64,000 bases of DNA from positions 3,972,001 to 4,036,000 of the forward strand of contig CP107926.1 of assembly GCA_036015235.1 (NCBI GenBank), read 5' to 3'. Shown here piece after piece: positions 1 to 9,270 of the stretch. Position numbers and translations under genes: made by a program. A model generated the notes under the pieces. The model was not told the origin of the DNA and searched no databases. It saw only the letters and a program-made list of their open reading frames with translations. Each line of letters begins with the position of its first letter. Within the stretch, counting starts at the first letter, position 1. Origin of the DNA: Streptomyces sp. NBC_00433 (GTDB lineage Bacteria; Actinomycetota; Actinomycetes; Streptomycetales; Streptomycetaceae).

Positions 1-1401
1 GCCGGCCAGCGCGTCCATCCACTCCGGCTCGGTGCCGGGCGCGGCGGGCAGCAGGATGCCGCCGGCCTTGTCCAGGCCGCGGGTGGCGTGGGTGGCCAGC
101 GCGTACGTCTGCTGGCCGCGCTTGCGGTGCGCCTTGCGGAGCCGCAGGAAGACCCCGGGGGCCTCCTCCTCGGCTTCGAGCCCGGCGAGCAGCACCGCAG
201 GGGCGGCTTCCAGCTTCGCGTTGGTGACTCCCGTGGAGTCCAAATCGAGTCCGCGGCCCGCGACCGCGGCGGCCAGGAAGTCGGCCTCCTCGGCGGAATG
301 CGCGCGGGCCCGGAAGTCCACGTCGTTCGTGCCGAGCACGACCCGGGCGAACTTGGCGTAGGCGTAGGCGTCCTCGACGGTGAGCCGCCCGCCGGGCAGT
401 ACCGCCGCCCGGCCGTGTGCCGCGGTCAGTCCTGCCGCCGCGGCGGCGAGCGCCTCGGGCCAGGAGGCCGCGGCCAGTTCACCGTCGGCGCCGCGGACCA
501 GCGGGTGCGTCAGCCGCTCGGGCCGCTGGGCGTAGCGGAAGCCGAAGCGGCCCTTGTCGCACAGCCATTCCTCGTTGACCTCGGGGTCGTTCGAGGCGAG
601 CCGCCGCATGACCTTGCCGCGCCGGTGGTCGGTACGGGTGGCGCAGCCGCCCGCGCAGTGCTCGCACACCGACGGCGACGACACCAGGTCGAAGGGCCGG
701 GAGCGGAAGCGGTACGCGGCCGAGGTCAGCGCGCCGACCGGGCAGATCTGGATGGTGTTGCCGGAGAAGTACGACTCGAAGGGGTCGCCCGCGCCGATGC
801 CGACCTGCTGGAGCGCGCCGCGTTCCAGCAGCTCGATCATCGGGTCGCCGGCCACCTGGTTGCTGAACCGGGTGCAGCGCGCGCACAGCACGCACCGCTC
901 GCGGTCCAGCAGCACCTGGGCCGAGATCGGCACGGGCTTGGCGAAGGTGCGCTTCTTGCCCTCGAAGCGCGAGTCGGGGTCGCCGACCTGCATCGCCTGG
1001 TTCTGCAGCGGGCACTCGCCGCCCTTGTCGCAGACCGGGCAGTCCAGCGGGTGGTTGATGAGCAGCAGCTCCATCACCCCGCGCTGCGCCTTTTCTGCGA
1101 CCGGCGAGGTCAGCTGGGTGCTGATGACCATGCCGTCGGTGCAGGTGATGGTGCAGGAGGCGACCGGCTTGCGCTGGCCCTCGATCTCGACGATGCACTG
1201 CCGGCAGGCGCCGACCGGGTCGAGCAGCGGGTGGTCGCAGAACCGCGGGATCTCGATGCCGACCAGCTCCGCGGCCCTGATCACCAGGGTGCCCTTGGGC
1301 ACCGAGACGGCGATGCCGTCCACGGTGACGGAGACCAGGTCCTCCCGCGGCACCGCGGGCTGCCCAGCGCCGGAGGACGCACTGCTTGTGGTGACGGTCA
1401 C
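1..1401 (-). CDS. nuoG: NADH-quinone oxidoreductase subunit G (partial, 3' end outside window)
   Basis: Peripheral-arm iron-sulfur subunit of complex I, passing electrons from NuoF toward NuoB. About 467 codons are visible; the C-terminal half lies beyond the left edge. The N-terminal ferredoxin-like domain has the [2Fe-2S] cysteines ([15 protein letters not shown]), then [14 protein letters not shown] and CVLCARC for [4Fe-4S] clusters, then CEHCAGGC at the start of the molybdopterin-oxidoreductase-like part. The GTG start is chosen because it overlaps the nuoF stop as GTGA, like the other junctions in this operon. Seventh gene of a nuoA-G run with overlapping ends, so probably one transcript and translationally coupled. 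Confidence 0.96.
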   Translation of the reverse strand, partial: MTVTTSSASSGAGQPAVPREDLVSVTVDGIAVSVPKGTLVIRAAELVGIEIPRFCDHPLLDPVGACRQCIVEIEGQRKPVASCTITCTDGMVISTQLTSPVAEKAQRGVMELLLINHPLDCPVCDKGGECPLQNQAMQVGDPDSRFEGKKRTFAKPVPISAQVLLDRERCVLCARCTRFSNQVAGDPMIELLERGALQQVGIGAGDPFESYFSGNTIQICPVGALTSAAYRFRSRPFDLVSSPSVCEHCAGGCATRTDHRRGKVMRRLASNDPEVNEEWLCDKGRFGFRYAQRPERLTHPLVRGADGELAAASWPEALAAAAAGLTAAHGRAAVLPGGRLTVEDAYAYAKFARVVLGTNDVDFRARAHSAEEADFLAAAVAGRGLDLDSTGVTNAKLEAAPAVLLAGLEAEEEAPGVFLRLRKAHRKRGQQTYALATHATRGLDKAGGILLPAAPGTEPEWMDALAG

Positions 1402-2735
1402 GCGTGGGCCTCCGTACGGTACTTGTCGGCCCAGGCGGTGGAGCGGGCCGGGTCGAAGGGGCAGCCCTTGCCCTCGATGTGCTCCACGTACTCCTCGCGG
1501 AAGTACTTGAGCGAGGAGAAGATCGGCGCGGCGGCGCCGTCGCCGAGCGCGCAGAAGGACTTGCCGTTGATGTTGTCGGCGATGTCGTTCAGCTTGTCCA
1601 GGTCCTCGATGCGGCCCTTGCCCGCCTCGATGTCGCGGAGCAGCTGGACCAGCCAGTAGGTGCCCTCGCGGCACGGCGTGCACTTGCCGCACGACTCGTG
1701 GGCGTAGAACTCGGTCCAGCGGGTGACCGCCCGCACCACGCAGGTGGTCTCGTCGAAGCACTGGAGCGCCTTGGTGCCGAGCATGGAGCCGGCGGCGCCG
1801 ACGCCCTCGTAGTCCAGCGGCACATCGAGGTGCTCCTCGGTGAACATCGGGGTGGACGAGCCGCCGGGGGTCCAGAACTTCAGCCGGTGGCCGGGGCGCA
1901 TCCCGCCGCCCATGTCGAGCAGTTGGCGCAGGGTGATGCCGAGCGGGCCCTCGTACTGCCCGGGGCGGGCGACGTGGCCGGACAGCGAGTAGAGGGTGAA
2001 GCCCGGGGACTTCTCGCTGCCCATCGACTTGAACCAGTCCTTGCCGCGCTGGATGATCGCGGGAACCGAGGCGATGGACTCGACGTTGTTCACCACGGTG
2101 GGGCAGGCGTAGAGCCCCTCGACGGCGGGGAAGGGCGGGCGCAGCCTCGGCTGGCCGCGGCGCCCCTCCAGGGAGTCCAGCAGCGCCGTCTCCTCGCCGC
2201 AGATGTAGGCCCCGGCGCCGGCGTGCACGGTCAGGTCCAGGTCGAAGCCGCTGCCCTGGATGTCGGAGCCCAGGTAGCCGGCCGCGTAGGCCTCGCGGAC
2301 GGCCTCGTGCAGCCGGCGCAGGACCGGGACGGTCTCACCGCGGAGGTAGATGAAGGCGTGGTGCGAGCGGATCGCGTAACACGCGATGATCATGCCCTCG
2401 ATGAGGGAGTGCGGGTTGGCGAAGAGCAGCGGGATGTCCTTGCAGGTCCCGGGCTCCGACTCGTCCGCGTTGACCACCAGGTAGTGCGGCTTGCCGTCGC
2501 CCTGCGGGATGAACTGCCACTTCATGCCGGTGGGGAAGCCGGCGCCGCCGCGGCCGCGCAGGCCCGAGTCCTTGACGTAGGCGATCACGTCGTCGGGGGC
2601 CATCGCGAAGGCCTTGGCCAGCGCCTGGTAGCCGTCGTGCCTGCGGTAGGTCTCCAGCGTCCATGACCGGGGGTCGTCCCAGAAGGCGGACAGTACGGGC
2701 GCGAGCAGCTTCTCGGCCGGTTCGACGGTCATCAC
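1398..2735 (-). CDS. nuoF: NADH-quinone oxidoreductase subunit F (NADH-binding)
   Basis: 445-residue flavoprotein subunit of complex I that oxidises NADH through FMN and an N3 [4Fe-4S] cluster. Visible marks are the NADH/FMN glycine-rich stretch [13 protein letters not shown] near residue 60, the FMN-site segment [13 protein letters not shown], and the cluster motif [11 protein letters not shown] near residue 350 with a later Cys in SFCALGDG. The start is GTG at 2735, overlapping the nuoE stop (GTGA) and placed 7 nt after AGGAGG; an ATG immediately follows at 2732 and could also be used. Length is normal for the family. Fourth-to-last gene visible in the nuo operon, with nuoE upstream and nuoG downstream. 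Confidence 0.97.
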   Translation of the reverse strand: MMTVEPAEKLLAPVLSAFWDDPRSWTLETYRRHDGYQALAKAFAMAPDDVIAYVKDSGLRGRGGAGFPTGMKWQFIPQGDGKPHYLVVNADESEPGTCKDIPLLFANPHSLIEGMIIACYAIRSHHAFIYLRGETVPVLRRLHEAVREAYAAGYLGSDIQGSGFDLDLTVHAGAGAYICGEETALLDSLEGRRGQPRLRPPFPAVEGLYACPTVVNNVESIASVPAIIQRGKDWFKSMGSEKSPGFTLYSLSGHVARPGQYEGPLGITLRQLLDMGGGMRPGHRLKFWTPGGSSTPMFTEEHLDVPLDYEGVGAAGSMLGTKALQCFDETTCVVRAVTRWTEFYAHESCGKCTPCREGTYWLVQLLRDIEAGKGRIEDLDKLNDIADNINGKSFCALGDGAAAPIFSSLKYFREEYVEHIEGKGCPFDPARSTAWADKYRTEAHA

Positions 2736-3592
2736 TCGCCTTCCTCCTCTGCGGCGTTGTCCGCGACCGGGTCCGCCGGGTGGGCCGGGTCGGACTCCGA
2801 CGTCTGCCGGGGCGCGTCGTGCGAGCCGGCGTGCTCGGCGGGCGACGGGGTGGTGCTGTACGCGGCACCGTCGCCGGGGGGTTCGGCGCGCTGCCCGACC
2901 ACCCGGCCCTGCGCCTCACCGCGGTGCAGCCGCAGGCCGGCCAGCGACGCGGGACCCGCGCCGCCGCTCGCCTCGACCGCGCCCTCGCGGGTGTCGGGGA
3001 AGCCGGCCAGGATGCGGGCCGTCTCCTTGTACGTGCACAGCGGGGCGCCCCGGGTGGGGCGCACCTCGCGGCCGGCGATCAGGTCGTCGACCAGGGCCTT
3101 GGCCGACTCGGGGGTCTGGTTGTCGAAGAACTCCCAGTTGACCATCACCACCGGGGCGAAGTCGCAGGCCGCGTTGCACTCGATGTGTTCGAGGGTGACC
3201 TTGCCGTCCGCGGTCGTCTCGTCGTTGCCGACGCCGAGGTGCTGCTTGAGCTCGTCGAAGATGGCGTCGCCGCCCATCACCGCGCACAGCGTGTTGGTGC
3301 ACACCCCGACCTGGTAGTCGCCGCTCGGCTTGCGGCGGTACATGGTGTAGAAGGTCGACACCGCGGTGACCTCGGCTGTGGTCAGGTCGAGCATCTCGGC
3401 GCAGAAGCGGATGCCGGTGCGGGTGACGTGGCCCTCCTCGGACTGCACCAGGTGCAGCAGCGGCAGCAGGGCGCTGCGCGATCCGGGGTAGCGGGCGATC
3501 ACCTCCCTGGCGTCGCTCTCCAGCCGGGCGCGCACGTCGGCCGGGTAGTCGGGGGCGGGCATCAGGGGGATGCCCAGTGACACGTCGGTCAT
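2732..3592 (-). CDS. nuoE: NADH-quinone oxidoreductase subunit E
   Basis: Thioredoxin-like [2Fe-2S] (N1a) subunit of the complex I NADH module. The cluster ligands are seen as CTNTLC near residue 100 and CNAACD near residue 140. At 286 residues it is longer than most NuoE proteins because of an acidic, low-complexity C-terminal tail of roughly 75 residues ending in AEEEGE; this tail is seen in the sequence, its role is unknown. The ATG overlaps the nuoD stop by four bases (ATGA) and its own stop overlaps nuoF. Operon position between nuoD and nuoF is the usual one. Confidence 0.96.
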   Translation of the reverse strand: MTDVSLGIPLMPAPDYPADVRARLESDAREVIARYPGSRSALLPLLHLVQSEEGHVTRTGIRFCAEMLDLTTAEVTAVSTFYTMYRRKPSGDYQVGVCTNTLCAVMGGDAIFDELKQHLGVGNDETTADGKVTLEHIECNAACDFAPVVMVNWEFFDNQTPESAKALVDDLIAGREVRPTRGAPLCTYKETARILAGFPDTREGAVEASGGAGPASLAGLRLHRGEAQGRVVGQRAEPPGDGAAYSTTPSPAEHAGSHDAPRQTSESDPAHPADPVADNAAEEEGE

Positions 3593-4926
3593 CGGTCGAC
3601 GCCTCCCATCACGGGGTCGATGGACGCCACCGCGACGATGACGTCGGCCACCTGGCCGCCCTCGCACATCGCCGCCATGGACTGCAGGTTGGTGAACGAC
3701 GGGTCGCGGAAGTGCACCCGGTAGGGCCGGGTCCCGCCGTCGCTGACGGCGTGCACGCCCAGCTCGCCCTTCGCGGACTCCACGGCCGAGTAGGCCTGGC
3801 CCGGCGGCACCCGGAAGCCCTCGGTGACCAGCTTGAAGTGGTGGATCAGGGCCTCCATCGAGGTGCCCATGATCTTCTTGATGTGGTCCAGGCTGTTGCC
3901 CATGCCGTCCGGGCCGAGCGCGAGCTGCGCGGGCCAGGCGATCTTCTTGTCCTCGACCATGACCGCGCCCGGCGCGAGCCGGTCCAGGCACTGCTCGACG
4001 ATCTTCAGGCTCTCGTGCATCTCGGCGAGCCTGACCAGGAAGCGCCCGTAGGAGTCGCAGCTGTCGGCGGTCGGGATGTCGAAGTCGTAGGTCTCGTAAC
4101 CGCAGTAGGGGTCGGACTTGCGCAGGTCGTGCGGCAGTCCGGCGGCCCGCAGGATCGGTCCTGTGGCGCCGAGCGCCATGCAGCCGGTCAGGTCCAGGTA
4201 GCCGACGTCCTGCATGCGGCCCTTGAAGATGGGGTTGCCGGTGGCGAGCTTGTCGTATTCCGGCAGGTTCTTGCGGAAGGTCTTCACGAACTCCCGCACC
4301 TGGTCGATCGCCCCGGGCGGCAGGTCCTGGGCGAGACCGCCGACGCGGACGTACGCGTGGTTCATCCGCAGGCCGGTGATCAGCTCCAGGATGTCCAGGA
4401 TCAGCTCGCGGTCCCGGAAGCCGTAGATCATGATCGTGGTGGCGCCCAGCTCCATGCCGCCGGTGGCGATGCACACCAGGTGCGAGGAGATCCGGTTGAG
4501 CTCCATCAGCAGCACGCGGATGACGGTCGCCCGGTCCGGCACCTGGTCGGTGATGCCGAGCAGCTTCTCGACGGCCATGCAGTACGCGGTCTCGTTGAAC
4601 AGCGGCGTCAGGTAGTCCATCCGCGTCACGAAGGTGGAGCCCTGCACCCAGGTGCGGTACTCCATGTTCTTCTCGATACCGGTGTGCAGGTAGCCGATGC
4701 CGGACCGCGCCTCGGTGACCGTCTCGCCGTCGATCTCCAGGATCAGCCGCAGCACCCCGTGGGTGGACGGGTGCTGGGGACCCATGTTGACGATGATCCG
4801 CTCGTCGTCGGACTTGCCGACGGTCTCGGCCAGCTCGTCCCAGTCGCCGCCGGTGACGGTGAAGACCCGGCCCTCGGTGGTCTCGCGCTCCTCCGCCGGC
4901 TGCGGGGACGCGTATCCGTTCGTCAT
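3589..4926 (-). CDS. nuoD: NADH-quinone oxidoreductase subunit D
   Basis: 445-residue 49-kDa-type subunit of complex I, homologous to the large subunit of [NiFe] hydrogenases but without the metal site; it forms part of the quinone-binding cavity. Characteristic stretches are [31 protein letters not shown] and [10 protein letters not shown]. The ATG start (MTNGYASPQ) is chosen because it overlaps the nuoC stop as ATGA; the reading frame stays open upstream into nuoC but that part is antisense-quality translation. In this organism menaquinone is the expected electron acceptor, fitting the quinone genes elsewhere in the window. Confidence 0.97.
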   Translation of the reverse strand: MTNGYASPQPAEERETTEGRVFTVTGGDWDELAETVGKSDDERIIVNMGPQHPSTHGVLRLILEIDGETVTEARSGIGYLHTGIEKNMEYRTWVQGSTFVTRMDYLTPLFNETAYCMAVEKLLGITDQVPDRATVIRVLLMELNRISSHLVCIATGGMELGATTIMIYGFRDRELILDILELITGLRMNHAYVRVGGLAQDLPPGAIDQVREFVKTFRKNLPEYDKLATGNPIFKGRMQDVGYLDLTGCMALGATGPILRAAGLPHDLRKSDPYCGYETYDFDIPTADSCDSYGRFLVRLAEMHESLKIVEQCLDRLAPGAVMVEDKKIAWPAQLALGPDGMGNSLDHIKKIMGTSMEALIHHFKLVTEGFRVPPGQAYSAVESAKGELGVHAVSDGGTRPYRVHFRDPSFTNLQSMAAMCEGGQVADVIVAVASIDPVMGGVDR

Positions 4927-5645
4927 GAGTACGACCTCCGCTGGTCGGGAGCCGGGATCTGGGCACCCTTGTACTCGACGGGGATGCCGCCGAGCGGGTA
5001 GTCCTTGCGCTGCGGGTGGCCCGGCCAGTCGTCCGGCATCATGATCCGGGTGAGCGCCGGGTGGCCGTCGAAGACGATGCCGAAGAAGTCGTACGTCTCG
5101 CGCTCGTGCCAGTCGTTGGTGGGATAGACGCTCACCAGCGACGGGACGTGCGGGTCGGTGTCGGGGATGCCCACTTCGAGGCGGATCAGCCGGCCGTGGG
5201 TCAGCGAGCGCAGGTGGTAGACGGCGTGCAGCTCGCGGCCCTGCTCGGCCGGGTAGTGCACGCCGCTGACGCCGGTGCACAGCTCGAAGCGCAGCGCCGG
5301 GTCGTCGCGCAGCGTGCGGGCGACCCGCACCAGGTGCTCGCGGGCGATGTGGAAGGTCAGCTCGCCGCGGTCCACGACGGTCTTCTCGACCGCCTCGGCC
5401 GGCGGCAGGCCCTGCTCGTCGAGGGCGCCCTCCAGCTCGTCGGCGATCTCGTCGAAGACCCCGTCCTTGCCGCCGTAGGGCCGTGAACTGGCGCCGGGCA
5501 GCCGTACGGTGCGCACCAGGCCGCCGTAACCGGAGGTGTCGCCGCCGTTGTTCGCGCCGAACATGCCCTTGCGGACGCCGATGACCTCGCCGGGGGCCTG
5601 GTCGCGGGGCGCCGGGACGGCGGCTCCGTTGCTGGACTCGCTCAT
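4923..5645 (-). CDS. nuoC: NADH-quinone oxidoreductase subunit C
   Basis: 240-residue 30-kDa-type subunit of the complex I connecting arm. The family signature is visible as [16 protein letters not shown] followed by [20 protein letters not shown]. The N-terminal 60 or so residues are a hydrophilic extension usual for actinobacterial NuoC. The ATG (MSESSNG) overlaps the nuoB stop by ATGA, and the stop overlaps nuoD, so translation is probably coupled. It is a separate gene here, not a NuoCD fusion as in E. coli. Confidence 0.96.
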   Translation of the reverse strand: MSESSNGAAVPAPRDQAPGEVIGVRKGMFGANNGGDTSGYGGLVRTVRLPGASSRPYGGKDGVFDEIADELEGALDEQGLPPAEAVEKTVVDRGELTFHIAREHLVRVARTLRDDPALRFELCTGVSGVHYPAEQGRELHAVYHLRSLTHGRLIRLEVGIPDTDPHVPSLVSVYPTNDWHERETYDFFGIVFDGHPALTRIMMPDDWPGHPQRKDYPLGGIPVEYKGAQIPAPDQRRSYS

Positions 5646-6196
5646 CGCAGGAGCCCCTTCATCTCGATCGTGGGGAGCGCCTTGAGGGCCGCTTCCTCCG
5701 CCTCGCGGGCGGCCTCCTCGCGGTTCACGCCGAGCTTGCCGCCCTGGATCTTCTCGTGCAGCTTGAGGATCGCGTCGAGCAGCATCTCGGGGCGCGGCGG
5801 GCAGCCGGGCAGGTAGATGTCGACCGGCACGATGTGGTCGACGCCCTGCACGATGGCGTAGTTGTTGAACATCCCGCCGCTCGATGCGCAGACGCCCATC
5901 GAGATGACCCACTTCGGATTCGGCATCTGGTCGTAGACCTGCCGCAGCACCGGCGCCATCTTCTGGCTCACCCGGCCCGCGACGATCATCAGGTCGGCCT
6001 GCCGCGGCGAGCCGCGGAAGACCTCCATGCCGAACCGGGCCATGTCGTAGCGACCGGCGCCGGTGGTCATCATCTCGATGGCGCAGCAGGCCAGGCCGAA
6101 GGTGGCCGGGAAGACCGACGCCTTACGTACCCAGCCCGCCGCGGTCTCCACCGTCGTCAGCAGGAATCCGCTCGGCAGTTTCTCTTCGATACCCAT
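5642..6196 (-). CDS. nuoB: NADH-quinone oxidoreductase subunit B
   Basis: 184-residue subunit carrying the terminal N2 [4Fe-4S] cluster that hands electrons to quinone. The four expected ligands are present: the tandem Cys37-Cys38 (ACCAIEMM), Cys103 (GVCASSGG) and Cys132 (LPGCPPRPE). Length matches actinobacterial NuoB. It is separated from nuoA by 28 nt, the only non-overlapping junction among the visible nuo genes, and overlaps nuoC by ATGA. Confidence 0.97.
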   Translation of the reverse strand: MGIEEKLPSGFLLTTVETAAGWVRKASVFPATFGLACCAIEMMTTGAGRYDMARFGMEVFRGSPRQADLMIVAGRVSQKMAPVLRQVYDQMPNPKWVISMGVCASSGGMFNNYAIVQGVDHIVPVDIYLPGCPPRPEMLLDAILKLHEKIQGGKLGVNREEAAREAEEAALKALPTIEMKGLLR

Positions 6197-6224
6197 GCGT
6201 AGGCTCCCTGGTCCCCTCGGTTCC

Positions 6225-6584
6225 CTAGTCCCATTCCAGGCCGCCGCGCCGCCATACGTACGCGTAGGCGACGAAGACGGTGAGCACGAAGAGGAGCATC
6301 TCCACGAGCCCGAACATCCCCAGGCGGTCGAAGGTGACGGCCCAGGGGTAGAGGAAGACGATCTCGATGTCGAAGACGATGAAGAGCATCGCCGTCAGGT
6401 AGTACTTGATCGGGAAGCGTCCGCCGCCGACCGGCTGCGGTGTCGGCTCGATGCCGCACTCGTACGCTTCCAACTTGGCCCGGTTGTACCGTTTCGGCCC
6501 GATGATCGAGGCCATGAAAACGGAGAAGATCGCGAAGCCGGCCGCGATGCCCCCCAGGACGAAAATGGGCGCGTAGGCGTTCAC
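6225..6584 (-). CDS. nuoA: NADH-quinone oxidoreductase subunit A
   Basis: 119-residue membrane subunit with three predicted transmembrane helices and the conserved loop around YECGIEPTP that contributes to the quinone site. The GTG start (reading NAYAPIF) is preferred over an upstream in-frame start because GAAGGAG lies about 9 nt before it and the resulting protein begins at the first membrane helix like other NuoA proteins. First gene of the operon; the promoter region lies in 6585-7152, where a Rex-like palindrome is visible. Confidence 0.95.
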   Translation of the reverse strand: MNAYAPIFVLGGIAAGFAIFSVFMASIIGPKRYNRAKLEAYECGIEPTPQPVGGGRFPIKYYLTAMLFIVFDIEIVFLYPWAVTFDRLGMFGLVEMLLFVLTVFVAYAYVWRRGGLEWD

Positions 6585-6676
6585 CGTCCCCCGCTCCTTC
6601 CAGTCGGCAGTGACTGACATGTACGGACCGCGACTTGTGGTGTGTTTCGCCTCACCCTCGGCGACCGGATCGCTCC

Positions 6677-6694
6677 ATGTGAGGCAGTTCACAA
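6677..6694. promoter_or_regulatory. Rex-type operator upstream of nuoA
   Basis: The sequence ATGTGAGGCAGTTCACAA contains TGTGA-N6-TCACA, the core of the Rex operator (TTGTGAANNNNTTCACAA) that in Streptomyces links the NADH/NAD ratio to respiratory genes, including the nuo operon. It lies about 93 bases upstream of the nuoA start. The match is seen directly; regulation by Rex is inferred. Confidence 0.7.
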
Positions 6695-6994
6695 GCCCAA
6701 GTCGCCTGCATCCTATGCCTCCCGGTCTGTGATCTGCGACACGGGGTAGGGGCCGAGCTTTGTGATCTCCACCACCTGGCCAATGATCATGAAGTCGGAT
6801 GAGCGGTGATCATGGGGTGGATCATCCGCAAACGATCACTTCACGTGACATCCACGTTAATTCTCGCTGGTCAGAGACCTGCGCTCATTATCAAGCCACG
6901 GCAGCGGCGGGCAAATTGGCGATGGACGCGGCCTCGTGATAGCGCCGGGCCGGTTCACCAACGGCCCCTTGGGGCCAAGGAATCACCCGCGTGA

Positions 6995-7012
6995 ATGTGT
7001 GCACGAGCACAT
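6995..7012. promoter_or_regulatory. Crp-like palindrome upstream of the cell-wall hydrolase gene
   Basis: ATGTGTGCACGAGCACAT is an inverted repeat with TGTG-N8-CACA symmetry, close to the Streptomyces Crp consensus GTG-N6-GNCAC (one position differs). It sits about 140 bases before the ATG at 7153. Streptomyces Crp is known to bind near cell-wall lytic genes, but the link here is inferred from sequence only. Confidence 0.45.
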
Positions 7013-7152
7013 ACGTAACCGGGCATATGAAAATGCCTCAAACCACCCGATCAACAAGATCACGAAACGGGCATTCGAGCCGTGAACACGTCAACTGTGG
7101 CGCATCACACCTTTGTTGAACGGAACCATTCATTCCTGATAGCCAGAGACGC

Positions 7153-8034
7153 ATGCCCCACAACAGCCCTCGGACCCCCGAGTCCGCCTCGCATACCCAT
7201 ACCGGCCGCCGGCGGCATGCCGCACCGTCCCGTCCCAACTGGACGCGCCGGGCCGGAATCGTCGGCGGTGTCGTCAGCGCAGTCGCACTCAGTGGTGCGG
7301 CGGCTCCGGCCATAGCCGACAACCACTCCCCGAAGTCGCGGGCCGGCGAGCAGGTCTCCGCCCGCACCCTGAGCACCTCGCTGTCGACCCGTGTCACGGG
7401 CGGGCAGGCCGCCGACGCGATCGCGCAGGACGCGATCGAGATGTCGATCGCCGCCGCCCGGCAGCAGGCCGCCGACGAGGCCGCCGCCAAGGCGCAGGCG
7501 GCGACCGCCGCCGCGGCCCGGCACCGGGCGGCCGTCGCCGCCAAGGCCGCCAAGGCGCGGGCCACCGCTTCGGCCATGGCCGCCTCGCGCTCCGCGAAGC
7601 GCACCGCGCTCAAGGCCACGCCGACGTCCTCCACCGCGGCCTCCGCCGCCGCGTCCCCGTCGGTCGCCGCGCCCTCGGGCACGAAGGTCGACAAGCTGAT
7701 CGCCTTCCTCAAGGCGCAGATCGGCAAGCCGTACGTCTACGGCGCCACGGGACCCGGCTCCTACGACTGCTCGGGCCTGACCCAGGCCGCGTACGCCACG
7801 GTCGGCGTCAACCTCCCGCGCACCTCGCAGGAGCAGTCGACCGCGGGCACCCCGGTCAGCCTCAGCAGCCTCAAGGCCGGCGACCTGGTCTTCTGGGGCG
7901 GCGAGGGCAGCGCCTACCACGTGGGCGTCTACATCGGCGACGGCCAGTACCTCGACGCGGCGAACCCCTCCTCGCCGGTCGGCATCAAGCCGATGACCTA
8001 CTCCGAGCCCGACTGGGCGGTCCGGGTCCTCTGA
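7153..8034 (+). CDS. Secreted NlpC/P60 family peptidoglycan endopeptidase
   Basis: 293-residue secreted protein likely to cut peptide stems of peptidoglycan. A basic N-terminus followed by a hydrophobic stretch (residues about 34-55, ending AIA) looks like a signal peptide. An Ala/Arg/Lys-rich segment about 80-160, probably helical or coiled coil, precedes the C-terminal NlpC/P60 domain from about 179. The catalytic Cys206 lies in DCSG and the catalytic His256 in YHVGVYIGDG. The ribosome site before the ATG is weak. A strong hairpin at 8052-8078 follows. Monocistronic and divergent from nuoA; a Crp-like site lies upstream. Confidence 0.9.
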   Translation: MPHNSPRTPESASHTHTGRRRHAAPSRPNWTRRAGIVGGVVSAVALSGAAAPAIADNHSPKSRAGEQVSARTLSTSLSTRVTGGQAADAIAQDAIEMSIAAARQQAADEAAAKAQAATAAAARHRAAVAAKAAKARATASAMAASRSAKRTALKATPTSSTAASAAASPSVAAPSGTKVDKLIAFLKAQIGKPYVYGATGPGSYDCSGLTQAAYATVGVNLPRTSQEQSTAGTPVSLSSLKAGDLVFWGGEGSAYHVGVYIGDGQYLDAANPSSPVGIKPMTYSEPDWAVRVL

Positions 8035-8051
8035 CCCCCCGCCCCCCGCGT

Positions 8052-8078
8052 CCCCGGTCCGGTCCTGCCGGGCCGGGG
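8052..8078. terminator. Bidirectional terminator hairpin
   Basis: CCCCGGTCCGG, a five-base loop, then CCGGGCCGGGG form an 11-base stem between two convergent genes (7153-8034 and 8090-8557). There is no U-tract, as is usual in Streptomyces. Confidence 0.6.
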
Positions 8079-8089
8079 GCGTACGGGCG

Positions 8090-8557
8090 TCACACCAGCC
8101 AGCGGCCGTCCTTCATCAGCAGCCTGCCCTTCAGCTCGGCCACCGTGCCCCACGCGCGCAGCTCGACCAGGGCGACGCGGTAGAAGTCGTAGCGGTCGGG
8201 CTCCTTGCGCGGGTCCCAGCCGTCCTTCGCCGCGAAGGCGTCGCCGACGCCGTCCGGCAGCTCGCCGGCGGTGAAGTCGGTGGCGGCGCCCTCGATGTGC
8301 ACGACGTCCCGCGTCGTGCCCAGGCACAGCCGCACCGCGCCGGACGCGGCCAGGTTGGCGCCCGTCGGGTTCGTCGGCCGGGTGGACAGCCACACCGCCT
8401 CGCCGTCCCACAGATACGTCAGCGGCATCAGCGTCGGCACGCCCGCCGCGTCGGCGGTGGCCACCCACACGTCGAGTTCGGTCTCCAGCAGCCGCAGGGC
8501 GTTGCGCTTGCGCTCCACGCGGCCGCGGGCGCCCGCGGGCTGATCGTTCTCCGTCAT
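8090..8557 (-). CDS. Pyridoxamine 5'-phosphate oxidase family (split-barrel flavoprotein)
   Basis: 155-residue protein of the FMN/F420-binding split-barrel superfamily. The strand pattern VWVATADAAGVPTLMPLTYLWDG near residues 30-52, the strand LWLSTR-like VWLSTRP and LCLGTTRDVVHIEG are typical of small PNPOx-like proteins. The substrate cannot be told from sequence; actinobacteria use many of these with F420 or FMN. No strong ribosome site precedes the ATG, and a TAACGT hexamer lies only about 10 bases upstream, so the transcript may be nearly leaderless. Divergent from the next gene with an 87-base gap. Confidence 0.8.
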   Translation of the reverse strand: MTENDQPAGARGRVERKRNALRLLETELDVWVATADAAGVPTLMPLTYLWDGEAVWLSTRPTNPTGANLAASGAVRLCLGTTRDVVHIEGAATDFTAGELPDGVGDAFAAKDGWDPRKEPDRYDFYRVALVELRAWGTVAELKGRLLMKDGRWLV

Positions 8558-8644
8558 GCCGGCCCACGTTAGGGCCCGTCCGGGCCGCCCGCATCGGCCG
8601 CGAGGCGTAGGACCCCTGTCGGACCCCCGTCATACGCTGCCGCC

Positions 8645-9082
8645 ATGGCCGCCCGAATCGACCTCACCCTCGACGCCGCCCACGCCCCGACGCTGGCCGC
8701 CTTCTGGAAGACGGCACTCGGCTACGTGGACGAGCCCCCGCCCGCGCCCTTCGCCACCCGCGCGGAATGGCACGCGTCCTTCGATCCCGCCGAGGACGAC
8801 TCCGTCGACGACGGCGCCTGGCTCTGCGACCCCGCCGGGGCGGGCCCGCGCCTGGCCATCCTGAAGGTCCCCGAGCCCAAGACCGCCAAGAACCGCCTCC
8901 ACCTGGACATCCGCGTCCCCGGCCACGGCACCCCCGCGGATCGCCGGCAGCGCATCGAGGCCGAGGCCGCCCGCCTGACCGAGGCCGGCGCCCGCGTCCT
9001 CGCACGCTTCGACGGCCACCACGTGGTGATGGCCGACCCCGAGGGCAACGAATTCTGCGTGGCCGCCGGCCCGGCGGCCTGA
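8645..9082 (+). CDS. VOC superfamily (glyoxalase/dioxygenase-like) protein
   Basis: 145-residue single VOC-type domain: the N-terminal module IDLTLDAAHAPTLAAFWKTALGY, the middle LHLDIRV strand and the final DPEGNEFCV strand are the usual marks of the 'glyoxalase-like' group. Candidate metal ligands are the His in LHLDI and the Glu in GNEFCV. The enzyme activity is unknown; proteins of this group serve in antibiotic resistance, dioxygenation or isomerisation. A TACGCT hexamer just before the ATG may be a -10 box giving a very short leader. Confidence 0.8.
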   Translation: MAARIDLTLDAAHAPTLAAFWKTALGYVDEPPPAPFATRAEWHASFDPAEDDSVDDGAWLCDPAGAGPRLAILKVPEPKTAKNRLHLDIRVPGHGTPADRRQRIEAEAARLTEAGARVLARFDGHHVVMADPEGNEFCVAAGPAA

Positions 9083-9270
9083 GACCGCCCGGCCGGGCGG
9101 GTGCGCCGGGGTCCACGGCCGGGCGGGACAGCCGGAGTTCGCGCCCGGACGGCCCCGCGTCACCGCCAGGTGGCTGTCGGGGTGCAACTGGGCGACAGGC
9201 CACGGGAATCGCCTTGTGGCCGGTAGTCTCCATGCCGCCAGCAGGAACGACGGGGACGAGGCGGTCAGGA

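Larger units (their letters stand above)
6585..7152. promoter_or_regulatory. Divergent control region between nuoA and the NlpC/P60 gene
   Basis: A 568-base gap with no convincing gene, lower in GC than the flanks. It holds a Rex-type palindrome near nuoA (6677-6694), a cluster of six GATC tetramers between 6731 and 6837 including the direct repeat TGTGATCT at 6728 and 6761, a GC hairpin around GGCCCCTTGGGGCC near 6963, and a Crp-like palindrome at 6995-7012. Promoters for both divergent transcripts must lie here, but I cannot place -35/-10 boxes with confidence. I looked for a c-di-AMP (ydaO-type) riboswitch, common before streptomycete cell-wall hydrolases, and did not find its conserved core. 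Confidence 0.6.

Noticed and set aside
88..5001. Long plus-strand open frames across the nuo genes
   Set aside because: They are high-GC shadows of the minus-strand nuo genes; their translations are Arg/Ala/Gly-rich without domains.
6900..7152. c-di-AMP (ydaO) riboswitch before the NlpC/P60 gene
   Set aside because: Expected by analogy with other streptomycete wall hydrolases, but the conserved core segments are not present in order.
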